The translations under genes were made by a program, and so were the position numbers. The notes under the pieces were generated by a model. The model saw nothing but the letters and a program-made list of their open reading frames with translations. It was not told the DNA's origin and made no database searches. Positions 40,652-51,735 of a stretch of 64,000 nt of DNA are shown here, piece after piece. Each line of letters opens with the position of its first letter. Position 1 is the first letter of the stretch. This DNA comes from Nocardia aurantia (GTDB lineage: Bacteria > Actinomycetota > Actinomycetes > Mycobacteriales > Mycobacteriaceae), in the NCBI RefSeq assembly GCF_009604425.1, contig NZ_WEGI01000007.1, positions 62,001 through 126,000 on the forward strand, in the 5' to 3' direction.

Positions 40652-41560
40652 GTGTATCTCGCTCTGTCGACGCCCACGGTGACGACGCAGCTGTTCGGCA
40701 GCGGGCTGATCGGGCTGCGGGAGGGGCTGGAGACCGGGATCGTGGTGATGATCCTGGCGGCCTTCCTGGTGAAGTCCGATCGCCGCGACAATCTCCGGTG
40801 GTTGTGGCTCGGCGTCGCCGCGGCGCTGGTGATGGTGGTCGCCATCTTCGCCGGAATCCATTACGGCACATCGACGATCAGCGGCATGTTCGCCGAGGCG
40901 GTGGCCGGGGTGGCCTCGCTGGTGGCGGTCTGCGTGGTCACCGGCATGGTGTTGTGGATGCGCGGTGCGGCGGCGCACATCTCGTCGGACCTGCGGCGCG
41001 GCCTCGCCGACGCGGTCGAGATGGGCGGCTTCGCGGTGGTGTCGCTGTCGTTCCTCGCGGTCGGCCGTGAGGGGGTCGAAACCGCGTTGCTGATGGTCGG
41101 TTACGCCGAGAACACCTCCGGCAGCAGCTGGCCGCTGCTGGGCCTGCTGCTGGGCATCCTGGTCGCCGTGGTGGTGACCATCGCGCTGTACTTCGGCGCG
41201 GTCCGCATCGACCTGGGCAAGTTCTTCACCTTCACCGGTGCGCTGCTGGTGGTGGTCGCCGCCGGCATCCTCGGCTACGGCGTGCGGGCATTGCAGACGG
41301 TCGGCTGGCTGCCCGGCAACGGCACCCTGGCCTTCGACGCCAGCGCCCACTACGACCAGTCGTCCTGGTACGGAACGACATTGGCCGGCCTGTTCAACCT
41401 GCGCCCGGATCCGACGGTGCTGCAGATGTGCGCCTGGGCGGTGTATCTGGTCGTGGTGCTGGCGCTGTTCCTGCGCCCGCGCCGCAACACTCGCAAGCCC
41501 GCCGCGGCCCCCGCGCAACCGGTTCCGGCCGGGTCCCCGGACGGAACTCCGGTCTCGTGA
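40652..41560 (+). CDS. efeU: EfeU, FTR1-type iron permease
   Basis: A membrane permease of about 302 residues with seven helices and the duplicated REGLE-type iron motifs (LREGLETG near the start, GREGVETA mid-protein). It moves iron across the cytoplasmic membrane as part of EfeUOB. Two close GTG starts exist (40646 and 40652); 40652 has better spacing from GAGGTGA. First gene of efeUOB and preceded by a probable iron box. Confidence 0.9.
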   Translation: MYLALSTPTVTTQLFGSGLIGLREGLETGIVVMILAAFLVKSDRRDNLRWLWLGVAAALVMVVAIFAGIHYGTSTISGMFAEAVAGVASLVAVCVVTGMVLWMRGAAAHISSDLRRGLADAVEMGGFAVVSLSFLAVGREGVETALLMVGYAENTSGSSWPLLGLLLGILVAVVVTIALYFGAVRIDLGKFFTFTGALLVVVAAGILGYGVRALQTVGWLPGNGTLAFDASAHYDQSSWYGTTLAGLFNLRPDPTVLQMCAWAVYLVVVLALFLRPRRNTRKPAAAPAQPVPAGSPDGTPVS

Positions 41561-41586
41561 AGAGCCGGTGGATGAGAGGAAACACA

Positions 41587-42798
41587 GTGAAACCGAAGTT
41601 GTCGCGCCGGTGGGGCGTCGTCGCCGGAGTGCTCGTGACAACGCCGTTGGCGCTGGTGGCGTGCACGGCGAAATCCGATTCCGCCGACGGCGTCGCGGTG
41701 ACCTCCACCGACTCCGAGTGCCGGCTCGGCGCGACGACGGCCTCGACCGGTCAGGTGGTGTTCAACGTCACCAACAACGGATCGAAGGTCACCGAGTTCT
41801 ACGTGTTCGGCGCGAACGACCGGGTGCTCGGCGAGGTGGAGAACATCGGCCCGGGCGTGACCGGCAAGCTCACCGTCGACATCTCCGATCCGGGCAAGTA
41901 CGACACCGCCTGCAAGCCGGGCATGGTGGGCAACGGAATCCATCAGGCGCTGACCGTGTCCGGTGACAAGAAGGCCAAGTCCGAGGTGCCCGCCGATGTG
42001 GTGCAGGCGAAGGTCCGCTATCTGGACTACGTGCGCGGCCAGCTCGACGGTCTCGTCGCGCAGACCACCACTTTCACCGCGGCGGTGAAGTCCGGCGACC
42101 TCAACGGGGCGCGCGCCCAATTCGCCCGCACCCGCACCCTCTACGAGCGGGTCGAGCCGGTGGCCGAGTCGTTCGCCGAACTGGATCCCGCGATCGATAT
42201 GCGCTGGGACGACACCGAGGACGGCAAGCAGCCGTTCACCGGATTCCATCGGATCGAGCGGTTCCTGTGGCCCCCGCAGCCGAACCAGGTCGGTGACAAG
42301 GGTGACCAGATCACCGCGTCCGATCTCGACAACATCAAGTCCGACACCAAGGACGCGATCGCGGCCGAGGCGGACACACTGCTGAAGAACGTCACCGCGC
42401 TGCGCGACGAGGTGAAGAAGACCGATTTCGACTTCGAGGACCAGTCCTTCGTGAAGGGCCCGCAGGCCCTGGTCGACGAGATCGCCCGGACCAAGGTCGG
42501 CGGCGAGGAGGATCGCTACTCGCGGACCGACCTCTGGGACTTCGCCGCCAACATCGACGGTTCGGAAGCCCTGATCGGTCAACTGCAGCCGATGATCGCG
42601 GCCAAGAACCCGGGTCTCACCGACAAGATCACCGCGCAGTTCAAGGCAGTGCGCGACGCCATCGACCAGTACCGCCAGGGCGACGGCTACGTGAGCTACA
42701 ACACGGTCACCGCGCCACAGCGCAAGGATCTGTCCGACAAGATCGACGCCCTGTCGGCGACCCTGAGCCAGGTCCCGGACCTGGTGCTGGGCAAGTAA
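41587..42798 (+). CDS. efeO: EfeO, iron-binding lipoprotein (cupredoxin plus M75 imelysin domains)
   Basis: A 403-residue lipoprotein with lipobox LVAC (Cys26). Residues about 40-125 are a cupredoxin-like domain (STGQVVFNVTNNGSKVTEFYVFG); residues about 135-403 are the M75 imelysin domain with the HxxE-type pair in FTGFHRIERFLW. It captures ferric or ferrous iron outside the membrane for EfeU. The GTG at 41587 follows AGAGGAAACACA. It lies 26 bases after efeU and 24 before efeB. Confidence 0.9.
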   Translation: MKPKLSRRWGVVAGVLVTTPLALVACTAKSDSADGVAVTSTDSECRLGATTASTGQVVFNVTNNGSKVTEFYVFGANDRVLGEVENIGPGVTGKLTVDISDPGKYDTACKPGMVGNGIHQALTVSGDKKAKSEVPADVVQAKVRYLDYVRGQLDGLVAQTTTFTAAVKSGDLNGARAQFARTRTLYERVEPVAESFAELDPAIDMRWDDTEDGKQPFTGFHRIERFLWPPQPNQVGDKGDQITASDLDNIKSDTKDAIAAEADTLLKNVTALRDEVKKTDFDFEDQSFVKGPQALVDEIARTKVGGEEDRYSRTDLWDFAANIDGSEALIGQLQPMIAAKNPGLTDKITAQFKAVRDAIDQYRQGDGYVSYNTVTAPQRKDLSDKIDALSATLSQVPDLVLGK

Positions 42799-42822
42799 AC
42801 CCGCGACGCGAAGGATCCCGCC

Positions 42823-44142
42823 ATGACCGACGAACTCGCAGCCGACGCGGCGCCCGCGCCGCGCGGAGGCCGACTGTCCCGCCGTGCCCTGTTCGGTGGC
42901 GCGGCCGCGAGTGCGGGGGTCGTGGCGGGGGTCGCCGCCGGCGTCACCGTCGTCCAGGCCGGGCACGCCGGCGCGGCCACCGCCGACCGCATCGTCGACT
43001 TCCGCGGCACGCGGCAGGCCGGCATCGTCACCCCGGTGCAGGATCGGCTGCATTTCGCGTCCTTCGACGTGATCACCGACTCCCGCACCGAATTGGTCAA
43101 CCTGCTCAAACGCTGGACGGCGGCGGCGGAGCGGATGACCCGCGGCCAGGAGACCGTGGACGGCGGCGCGACCGGCCACGGCCGTTACCTTCCGCCGCCG
43201 GATACCGGTGAGGCCCTTGGCCTTTCGCCGTCCTCGCTGACCCTGACGATCGGGTTCGGGCCGAGCCTGTTCGGCCCCACCCCGGCCGCGCCGGGCCGCA
43301 AGGACCGCTTCGGCCTGGCGAAGCACCGCCCGGAGGCGCTCACGGAACTGCCGGCGTTCGCCAAGGACGCGCTCGAAACCTCGCGCAGCGACGGCGATCT
43401 GTGCATCCAGGCGTGCGCCGACGACCCGCAGGTGGCGGTGCACGCCATCCGCAACCTCGCCCGGATGGGCTTCGGCGTGGTCAGCGTCCGCTGGTCGCAG
43501 CTGGGGTTCGGCCGCACCTCCAGCACCTCGCGCAGCCAGCAGACGCCGCGAAACATGTTCGGCTTCAAGGACGGCACCGCGAATCTCACCGCGGAGCAGG
43601 CCGATCTGCTCGACCGCTGGGTCTGGGTGGCGCCGGAGGACAATCCCGCCGAGGCCCAATGGCTCACCGGCGGAAGCTATCTCGTGGCCCGGCGGATCCG
43701 GATGGACATCGAGCCGTGGGACCGCGCGGCGCTGTCCGAGCAGGAGGCGATCATCGGCCGCAGCAAGGGCGACGGCGCTCCGCTGGGCAAGGACAAGGAA
43801 TTCGACAAACCCGATTTCGTGGTGACCTCGAGCGGGTCGCCGGTGATCCCGAAGACCGCGCACGTGCGGCTCGCGCATCCGGACAACCTCGGCGGCGTGC
43901 AGATCCTGCGCCGCGGTTACAACTTCACCGACGGTTCGGACGGTTTCGGCCACCTGGACGCCGGCCTGTTCTTCCTGGCCTACTGCCGCAACGCGCAGAA
44001 CCAGTTCGTGCCCATGCAGCGCGCGCTGGCCACCAAGGACGCGATGATGGAGTACATCACCCACACCGGCTCGGCGCTGTATGCCTGCCCGCCGGGTCTC
44101 GGCGCGGACGACTGGTGGGGGCAGCGCCTGTTCGAGGCCTGA
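42823..44142 (+). CDS. efeB: EfeB, Dyp-type haem peroxidase/deferrochelatase
   Basis: A 439-residue Dyp-type peroxidase exported by a twin-arginine signal (RLSRRALFGGAAASAG). The family motif FGFKDGTAN (Asp is the catalytic distal residue) and a proximal His in the TKDAMMEYITHTG/THTG region are visible. It oxidises ferrous iron or releases iron from haem for EfeO/EfeU. The stop is 8 bases from that of the convergent tetR gene. Confidence 0.9.
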   Translation: MTDELAADAAPAPRGGRLSRRALFGGAAASAGVVAGVAAGVTVVQAGHAGAATADRIVDFRGTRQAGIVTPVQDRLHFASFDVITDSRTELVNLLKRWTAAAERMTRGQETVDGGATGHGRYLPPPDTGEALGLSPSSLTLTIGFGPSLFGPTPAAPGRKDRFGLAKHRPEALTELPAFAKDALETSRSDGDLCIQACADDPQVAVHAIRNLARMGFGVVSVRWSQLGFGRTSSTSRSQQTPRNMFGFKDGTANLTAEQADLLDRWVWVAPEDNPAEAQWLTGGSYLVARRIRMDIEPWDRAALSEQEAIIGRSKGDGAPLGKDKEFDKPDFVVTSSGSPVIPKTAHVRLAHPDNLGGVQILRRGYNFTDGSDGFGHLDAGLFFLAYCRNAQNQFVPMQRALATKDAMMEYITHTGSALYACPPGLGADDWWGQRLFEA

Positions 44143-44150
44143 ATCCGGCG

Positions 44151-44780
44151 CTACGGGCGCGCCTGCGTGCTCGCGCCGGGTTCCGACTCCGCCCGCCGCA
44201 CCACCGCCGCGGTCGCCAGGTCAGCGTTGTCGGCGGTGAGCCGGTACACGGCGCGGTCCAGGGTCGGCAGGATGTCGGTGATGTCGATCGTGCCGTCGAC
44301 GTACCGGCCGATCAGCCCGTAGCTGAGGTTGGTGAGGACGTATCCGATGTCCTCCAGATACCGCGGGTCGGCGCCGTCGAGCACCGCCGCGGCGGCCGGG
44401 AGCACCGCGATCAGGCCCTGTGCGTCGAGCCGGTTCCCGCTGGGACCGCTGCGGGCGCGATGGAACGCCTCCAGCATCCGGGGGCTGCGCTCCCAGGGCT
44501 CGAACACCCGGCGGAACAGGCGCATCAGCCCGTCGTACAGGGATTCTCCCGGTTCCGGGGCGGTGAGGTCGGCGTAGCTGGCGCCGGCCATCCACTGTGC
44601 CAGCGCCGCGACGATCAGTTCGTCGCGGGTGCCGAAGAGTTTGTACACCGTCGCCAGTGAGACCCGCGCGATGCGGGCGACCTCCTGGAGATGGACCCCG
44701 TGGTACCCGCCGCGCTCGAGGGCCTCGAGCACGACGGCCAGGATCCGCTGCGATGTCTCCGATTCCTGCTCGCCCGCCAT
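44151..44780 (-). CDS. TetR-family transcriptional regulator
   Basis: A 209-residue repressor with the HTH SQRILAVVLEALERGGYHGVHLQEVARIARVSLATVYKLFGTRDELIVAAL, a form (GGY..V.L..VA..A.V...TVY..F) close to the KstR branch of TetR proteins. The C-terminal ligand domain is ordinary. Divergent from an alpha/beta-hydrolase gene; an array of AGTAAT half-sites fills the gap and is its probable operator. Confidence 0.88.
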   Translation of the reverse strand: MAGEQESETSQRILAVVLEALERGGYHGVHLQEVARIARVSLATVYKLFGTRDELIVAALAQWMAGASYADLTAPEPGESLYDGLMRLFRRVFEPWERSPRMLEAFHRARSGPSGNRLDAQGLIAVLPAAAAVLDGADPRYLEDIGYVLTNLSYGLIGRYVDGTIDITDILPTLDRAVYRLTADNADLATAAVVRRAESEPGASTQARP

Positions 44781-44788
44781 CCCTCCAG

Positions 44789-44821
44789 AGTAATCTCATT
44801 ACTCGAGTAATCGGATTACTC
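44789..44821. promoter_or_regulatory. Overlapping TetR operator array
   Basis: Four AGTAAT/ATTACT half-sites form three overlapping dyads: AGTAATCTCATTACT (44789-44803), ATTACTCGAGTAAT (44798-44811) and the perfect GAGTAATC-G-GATTACTC (44805-44821). They fill the gap between tetR and the hydrolase. Confidence 0.75.
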
Positions 44822-44865
44822 ACTATTCGACTCTCGGTTACCGAGAATGATGTTTCAGGAGCGAC

Positions 44866-45585
44866 ATGGCTACGTTCGTATTGGTGCACGGCGGCGGGCA
44901 CGGCGGCTGGTGTTATCAGAAGGTGGCGCGGCGGCTGCGGCGCGCCGGGCACGAGGTGCACACGCCCACCCTGTCCGGACTGGCCGAACGCTCGCATCTG
45001 AACCTGTCCGGCATCGGGCTGGAGACCCACCTCGAAGACGTCGCGTCGCTGCTGCACTACGAGGATCTCGAGGAGGTGATCCTGGTCGGCCACAGCTACG
45101 GCGGCATGGTGATCACCGGCGCGGCCGACAAGGTGACCGACCGGGTCGGCCGGCTGGTCTATCTGGACGCGGCCAATCCCGTGAACGGGCAGTCGCTGGT
45201 CGACGTCGCCGGGCCGATCATCGAGGCGGCCCGGCCGTTCGGCACGGTCGTCGACGGCGTGGAGTTGGTGCTGCTGCCCGGACCGGAGGCGCCGCTGCTG
45301 TACGGGGTCACCGACCCCGCCGACAGCACATGGATGGCGACGCGGCTGACCGCACACCCCTGGCGCTGTTTCGAGGACAAACTCGACCTGCGCAACGAGG
45401 ACGCGCTGTGGAAGATCCCGCAGTACCACATCGTCTGCACCACCACCCTCGCCACCCGCGACCCGCGACTGCTCGACACCGCGCGGGCGCAAGGGCGGCT
45501 GTGGGATATCGACACCGGCCACGATCTGATGATCACCGAACCCGACGCCGTCACCGCCGCGCTGCTCGAAATCGCCGCCGCCTGA
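44866..45585 (+). CDS. Alpha/beta hydrolase (EstC/salicylate-esterase type)
   Basis: A 239-residue hydrolase starting MATFVLVHGGGHGGWCY (oxyanion HGGG), nucleophile VGHSYGGMV, acidic residue in the strand ending near HIVCTTTLATRD, and His in DTGHDLMI. This compact form is shared with plant methyl-salicylate esterases and bacterial EstC. Controlled by the divergent TetR protein. The stop is 7 bases from the end of the large nucleoside operon; no terminator fits between. Confidence 0.87.
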   Translation: MATFVLVHGGGHGGWCYQKVARRLRRAGHEVHTPTLSGLAERSHLNLSGIGLETHLEDVASLLHYEDLEEVILVGHSYGGMVITGAADKVTDRVGRLVYLDAANPVNGQSLVDVAGPIIEAARPFGTVVDGVELVLLPGPEAPLLYGVTDPADSTWMATRLTAHPWRCFEDKLDLRNEDALWKIPQYHIVCTTTLATRDPRLLDTARAQGRLWDIDTGHDLMITEPDAVTAALLEIAAA

Positions 45586-45592
45586 ACATTTC

Positions 45593-46534
45593 TCACGAGA
45601 CGGGGATGGGCCGGCCAGGCAGCGTCCGGGCCCGGCGCGCGGCGCGCCGGGCGCGGACCCCGGCCCACACCAGCACCGCGAGTGTCGCCAGATACGGTGC
45701 GGCATCGGACAATTGCATCGGCAGACCGACGGTCTGCAACCGGAACCCGACCGCCTGTGCGTAGGCGTAGACGACGAGCGCGAACAACAGCGCGCGCAGT
45801 CTGCCGTTGCCGAGCAGCAGCACGAGCACGATGACCCAGCCGCGTCCGGCCGACATGTTCTCGGTGAACAGCGCCACCGACCCCAGCGAGAGTTCGGCGC
45901 CGGCCAGCCCGCCGAACAGCCCGGCCGCCAGTAGCGCCGCGAATCGGTACCGGTCCGGGCGCACCCCCAGCGAGGCCGCGGCCTGCGCATCGGTACCGAC
46001 CCCACGCAACCGCATCCCCGGCACGGTGTGATGCAGGAAGACGTGCACCGCGGGAATCGCGATCAGGGCCAGACAGCCCAGCGGACTCAGCGCCGCGACG
46101 GCCGGTCCGATCCAGGGCAGCGGAACATCGGCGAACCAGTGCGGCAGCCGGGCAAGATCGGGCCGCTGGAAGGTGCCTCGCACGTGGAACAGCGCCTGCA
46201 ACAGGAATGTGGTCAGTCCCGCCACCACGATGTTCAGCGCGGTGCCGAGAACGAGCGGATCGCCACGGCGCCACAATGATCCGGCCGCGAGGACGAAGGC
46301 GACCGCCATCCCACCCGCGGCCGCGGCGAACACACCGATCGCCGCGCTGCCGGACCACGCGCTCGCCGCGACCGCCGTGAAGCACCCGGTGAGCATGAGC
46401 CCCTCCAGGGCGACGTTGAACACCCCGGCCCGCTGACAGATCAACCCGCCCAGCCCGAGCAGGATCAAGGGGACGACACTGCGCACCACGGCACCCAGAA
46501 TCGCCGGGGAGACAATCAGATCCAGACCGGTCAC
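45593..46534 (-). CDS. BMP/nucleoside ABC transporter permease 2
   Basis: A 313-residue permease of the YufQ/NupC (branched-chain-like, BPD_transp_2) family with eight or more hydrophobic helices and PLILLGLGGLICQRAGVFNVALEGLML, the typical N-terminal signature (GVxNIGxEGxM in relatives). The GTG at 46534 overlaps the stop of permease 1 (GTGA). Last gene of the twelve-gene run. With its partners it would import nucleosides. Confidence 0.88.
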   Translation of the reverse strand: MTGLDLIVSPAILGAVVRSVVPLILLGLGGLICQRAGVFNVALEGLMLTGCFTAVAASAWSGSAAIGVFAAAAGGMAVAFVLAAGSLWRRGDPLVLGTALNIVVAGLTTFLLQALFHVRGTFQRPDLARLPHWFADVPLPWIGPAVAALSPLGCLALIAIPAVHVFLHHTVPGMRLRGVGTDAQAAASLGVRPDRYRFAALLAAGLFGGLAGAELSLGSVALFTENMSAGRGWVIVLVLLLGNGRLRALLFALVVYAYAQAVGFRLQTVGLPMQLSDAAPYLATLAVLVWAGVRARRAARRARTLPGRPIPVS

Positions 46535-47921
46535 GGCCGTACCTCCCCGTCGTCCGCCGCCGAGGTCCCGCGGCCGGGCGGACGCCGGCGCTCCGAGGCG
46601 AGCTGATCTGTTGCGCCGGAACGTGAATCGGCCGACGGCGACGTCACCGAATCGGGCACCGCGCGAATCGCGGACCCGAGTGCGGGGACGGCCGCGAGCT
46701 CGGATTCCGGGCGGGCCGACACCCCGGACACCGGATCCACCGCGGGTCCGGACGCCGGATGCGCCGATGCGCCGGCCGCGGATCCCGCTCCCCGGCGAGC
46801 CCTGAATCTCGTTGCGTACCTGCCGAATCGGAATGTCAGCCGCATCGACACCAGGAAGACCACCAGAGCCTGGATCACCGTCGACACATACGAGGACAGG
46901 TTGTAGTCGCGTTCCACCTCTTGTCCGCCGACGCCGATCGCGGTGAACAGGAAACCGACCACGACCACCGCGATCGGATTCTCGCGAGCCAGCATCACGA
47001 CGAGCAGCGCCGTGATCGGGTAGCCGGTGCCGTCGAGCGCGCCGTCGATGAGCCGGTAGTGCGCGCCGAGCACCACAAGTGCGCCGATCACGCCGGCGAT
47101 CGCGCCGGCACCGGCGAGGGCGAGCCGGATCGCGCGGCCGGTGTCGATGCCGACCGCGGTGGCCATCCGCGCGTTCAGCCCGATCAGGCCGGTTTCGAAG
47201 CCGAGCGCGGTGCGGGACTCGACCAGCAGCACCACCACCAGCAGCACGGCGACGAGCAGTATCGACCAGTTGAGTCCCGCGCCGAGCAGGGTGAACACGT
47301 GGTGACGGCCGAACACCGACTCCAGGAACCGCCCCGGGATCGAATGTGGCGGTGCGAGAACCGGAATGCGGTGGCCGACCGGGATCGGCCGGGTTGCTTC
47401 GCGATCGGAGGCCGGATCCTTCAACCACGTGGTCACCAGATACGAGGTGAGCGACAGCACCGGATAGTTCAGCAGCAACGAGGTCGCGAACACCGGTGCG
47501 GACAGCGCCGTGAACAGGACCGCCGGGATCAGGGCCAGCAGCGCGCCGGTCAGCGACGCCGCGGCCAGCGCCAGCGGCACCACCGCCCACCCGGGCCCCG
47601 GACAGTACAACGCCACCACGGCGCCGGCCGCCCCGCCACCGACGAACTGCCCCGCGGTGCCCAGGTTGAACTGACCGGCCCGGAACGCGAACGACAGGCC
47701 CAGGCCGAGCCCGACCACCACGACGCTCTGCTGCACCGTCGTCACCAGGCCGGCACCGACGAACGCGCCCTGGAACATGCTGCGGTACACCGCGATCGGA
47801 TCGTGCCCGGCGACGGCGAACAGGGCGGCGGTCACCAGCGCGGTCAGCACGACCGCCACCGCTCGCTCCACCACGGTCTCCCGTGATCCGGCGAACCCAC
47901 GCAGCCGGCGCGGCGCCGTGC

Positions 47922-47925
<4 letters not shown>
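46531..47925 (-). CDS. BMP/nucleoside ABC transporter permease 1
   Basis: A 464-residue permease of the YufP/NupB family: LSFAFRAGQFNLGTAGQFVGGG is the family signature, and LGAHYRLIDGALDGTGYPITALLVVMLARENP is conserved near the end of the membrane part. Residues about 375-464 form an unusual low-complexity tail rich in Ala, Ser, Pro and Arg with no helix pattern. It overlaps the ATPase gene by 4 bases upstream and permease 2 by 4 bases downstream. Confidence 0.88.
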
Positions 47926-49799
<1,874 letters not shown>

Positions 49800-49811
49800 G
49801 CGTGTTCCGGC

Positions 49812-50843
49812 TCAGTTGGTCGCATGCGGGATGGTGATCCGGCCGGCGACGATGTCGTCGCGGACCTGCCGGACGCGGGCCAGCACCTCGGGATGTTGGA
49901 GCACCGCACAGCCGCTGGCGGCGGCGTCGGGGCCGAGGCTGGTGACGGTGGAGCCGTCCTGGGCCAGTCCGAAGACCGTCGAGGTGCCGCCGGGGGCGCC
50001 CTGGTGGATCGCGGTCAGCAGGTCCAGCACGACCTTGTCGACCCGTTTGATCGCGTTGTCCACGATCACCCCGGGCGCCTGCGGGCACTGGTTCACGTCC
50101 ACGCCGTAGGCGAGCACGTGGTTCTGCGCGGCGGCCTCGAACACGCCGCCGTTGCCGCCACCGGTGACGCCGTAGACCTGATCGACCCCGGACTGGATCG
50201 CGGTGAGCGCCAACTCCTTCGAGCGGGCCGGGTCACCGACGGCGTTGTCGCCGCCGACGAACAGCTGGGTGTCGGTCAGCTGCGGGTTCACGCTGCGCGC
50301 GCCCTGGGCGAAGGCGTCCGACCAGCGGTGGAAGAAGGCGGAATCGCGGGCGGCGACGGTGCCGACGTGCCCGCTGCGGCCGAGCAGTCCGGCCTCGACG
50401 CCCAGCAGATAGGAGGGTTCGTATTCCGCGAACGTTCCGCAGCGCAGGTTGGCGGGGATGTGCTTCGGGCACGAATCCACCAGGGCGAACTGTTGATCCG
50501 GGTACTTGTCGGCGAATTCGGTGACCAGGTCGTTGAATTCGTAGGTGATGAGTACGATCGCGGCGGGCCGGCGGGCGACGGCCGCCTCGAGATTGGAGCG
50601 CCGCGACTGTTCGTCGGTGCTCTCGTAGGTACGGGCGGCGGTGCCCAGCGTCTTCGCGGCCTCCTCGGTACCGGTCCTGCCCAATTGCAGGAACTGGTTC
50701 TGCCCGATCGGGGCGTCGGTGATGTAGACGATCTCGGCGCTGTTCGCGGTGGCGTCGCCGCCACCGCAGCCGGCGAGCGCGGCCACGAGCAGTGCCGCGA
50801 CGACCCCGGCGGCGGTGCGGGGGATCGATCGGATTCGCGTCAT
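49812..50843 (-). CDS. BMP/PnrA-type nucleoside-binding lipoprotein
   Basis: A 343-residue substrate-binding lipoprotein with lipobox LAGC (Cys26). The BMP-family pattern is visible: ITDAPIGQNQFLQLGRTG (in place of the usual DxGxxxDxSFN), YLLGVEAGLLGRSGHVGTVA, VDQVYGVTGGGNGGVFEAA and YGVDVNQCPQAPG. Characterised members bind purine and pyrimidine nucleosides. It sits between the nitroreductase-like gene (18 bases) and the ATPase gene (12 bases), so it belongs to the C-nucleoside operon. The altered first motif may mean an unusual nucleoside ligand. Confidence 0.88.
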   Translation of the reverse strand: MTRIRSIPRTAAGVVAALLVAALAGCGGGDATANSAEIVYITDAPIGQNQFLQLGRTGTEEAAKTLGTAARTYESTDEQSRRSNLEAAVARRPAAIVLITYEFNDLVTEFADKYPDQQFALVDSCPKHIPANLRCGTFAEYEPSYLLGVEAGLLGRSGHVGTVAARDSAFFHRWSDAFAQGARSVNPQLTDTQLFVGGDNAVGDPARSKELALTAIQSGVDQVYGVTGGGNGGVFEAAAQNHVLAYGVDVNQCPQAPGVIVDNAIKRVDKVVLDLLTAIHQGAPGGTSTVFGLAQDGSTVTSLGPDAAASGCAVLQHPEVLARVRQVRDDIVAGRITIPHATN

Positions 50844-50861
50844 CGGTGTTCTCCTGCGGTC

Positions 50862-51692
50862 TTACCTGAGCTCGAAACCCTGGCGGTGGAAGGTGTTACG
50901 GATGCCCTGCCGTCCGTGCAGGCTCTCCTTGGTCGAGATCCGGTTCGCCAGCCGGTTCAGCACCCAGTCCTCCGGCAGTTCCTGCTCGCGGTAGTAGGCG
51001 TTGATGCGCTCGAGGTAGTCGGTCACATCGGCGTCGGCGGGTGGGGTGTAGGTGTTGCGGTGCACGACCACGTTCTGCCCGTAGCGCGGTTTGACGTCGG
51101 CCGGATCATCGGGATCGGGGATGCCGATGGCCAGTCCGTACACCGGGAAGGTCCACTGCGGCAGCCGCAGCAGCTCGATCACGGCGTCGATGTTGTTGCG
51201 CAGCGCGCCGACGAAAGTGATGCCGTAGCCGAGGGATTCGGCGGCGACAGCGGCGTTCTGCGCCGACAGCGTGACGTCCACGATGCTCGAGATGGTGCTG
51301 TCGAGGTATTCGGTGGCCTCGATGCTGTGCCCGTGCGCGCGGGCGAGGGCGATGTTGCGCGACCAGTCGGCCACCCACACCAGGAATACGGCGGCGTCGG
51401 TCACCAGCCGCTGGCCGCCGGCCAGCTCGGCGAGCCGCGCACGGGCCGCGGGGTCGTCGATCACGACGACGCTGGTGAACTGGAAGCCCGCCGAGGTCGA
51501 GGCCGACTGGCCCGCGGCGAGGATCAGCTGTAGTTCGTCCTCGCCGATCGTGCCGGGCAGGAAGCGGCGTACGGTGCGGTGCCGTAACAGCACCTCGAGG
51601 GTCGGGTTGCCCGCCGTTCCGGCGCGTGGCCCGGCCGGGCCGTACCGTTTGTCCAGCTGCTGTTGCAGCGCGTTCGAGATGACCTCGGTCAC
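50862..51692 (-). CDS. NfsA/Frp-type FMN nitroreductase-like oxidoreductase
   Basis: A 276-residue NADPH/FMN oxidoreductase: LEVLLRHRTVRRFLPG (phosphate-binding Arg cluster), AGQSASTSAGFQFTSVVVIDD, and LSAQNAAVAAESLGYGITFVGALRNN, with LAIGIPDP near the cofactor edge. The GTG at 51692 follows ACAGGAAATCC. Not part of the minimycin cluster as I remember it; it could reduce or oxidise the heterocycle or reduce indigoidine-like quinoid products. Confidence 0.85.
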   Translation of the reverse strand: MTEVISNALQQQLDKRYGPAGPRAGTAGNPTLEVLLRHRTVRRFLPGTIGEDELQLILAAGQSASTSAGFQFTSVVVIDDPAARARLAELAGGQRLVTDAAVFLVWVADWSRNIALARAHGHSIEATEYLDSTISSIVDVTLSAQNAAVAAESLGYGITFVGALRNNIDAVIELLRLPQWTFPVYGLAIGIPDPDDPADVKPRYGQNVVVHRNTYTPPADADVTDYLERINAYYREQELPEDWVLNRLANRISTKESLHGRQGIRNTFHRQGFELR

Positions 51693-51735
51693 CGGATTTC
51701 CTGTTCTCTGGTGGTGGAAGCTGCTGTACGGCAGC

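Noticed and set aside
41350..44064. A 904-codon minus-strand open frame across efeUOB
   Set aside because: Antisense to three well-supported genes; low-information Gly/Arg/Val composition.
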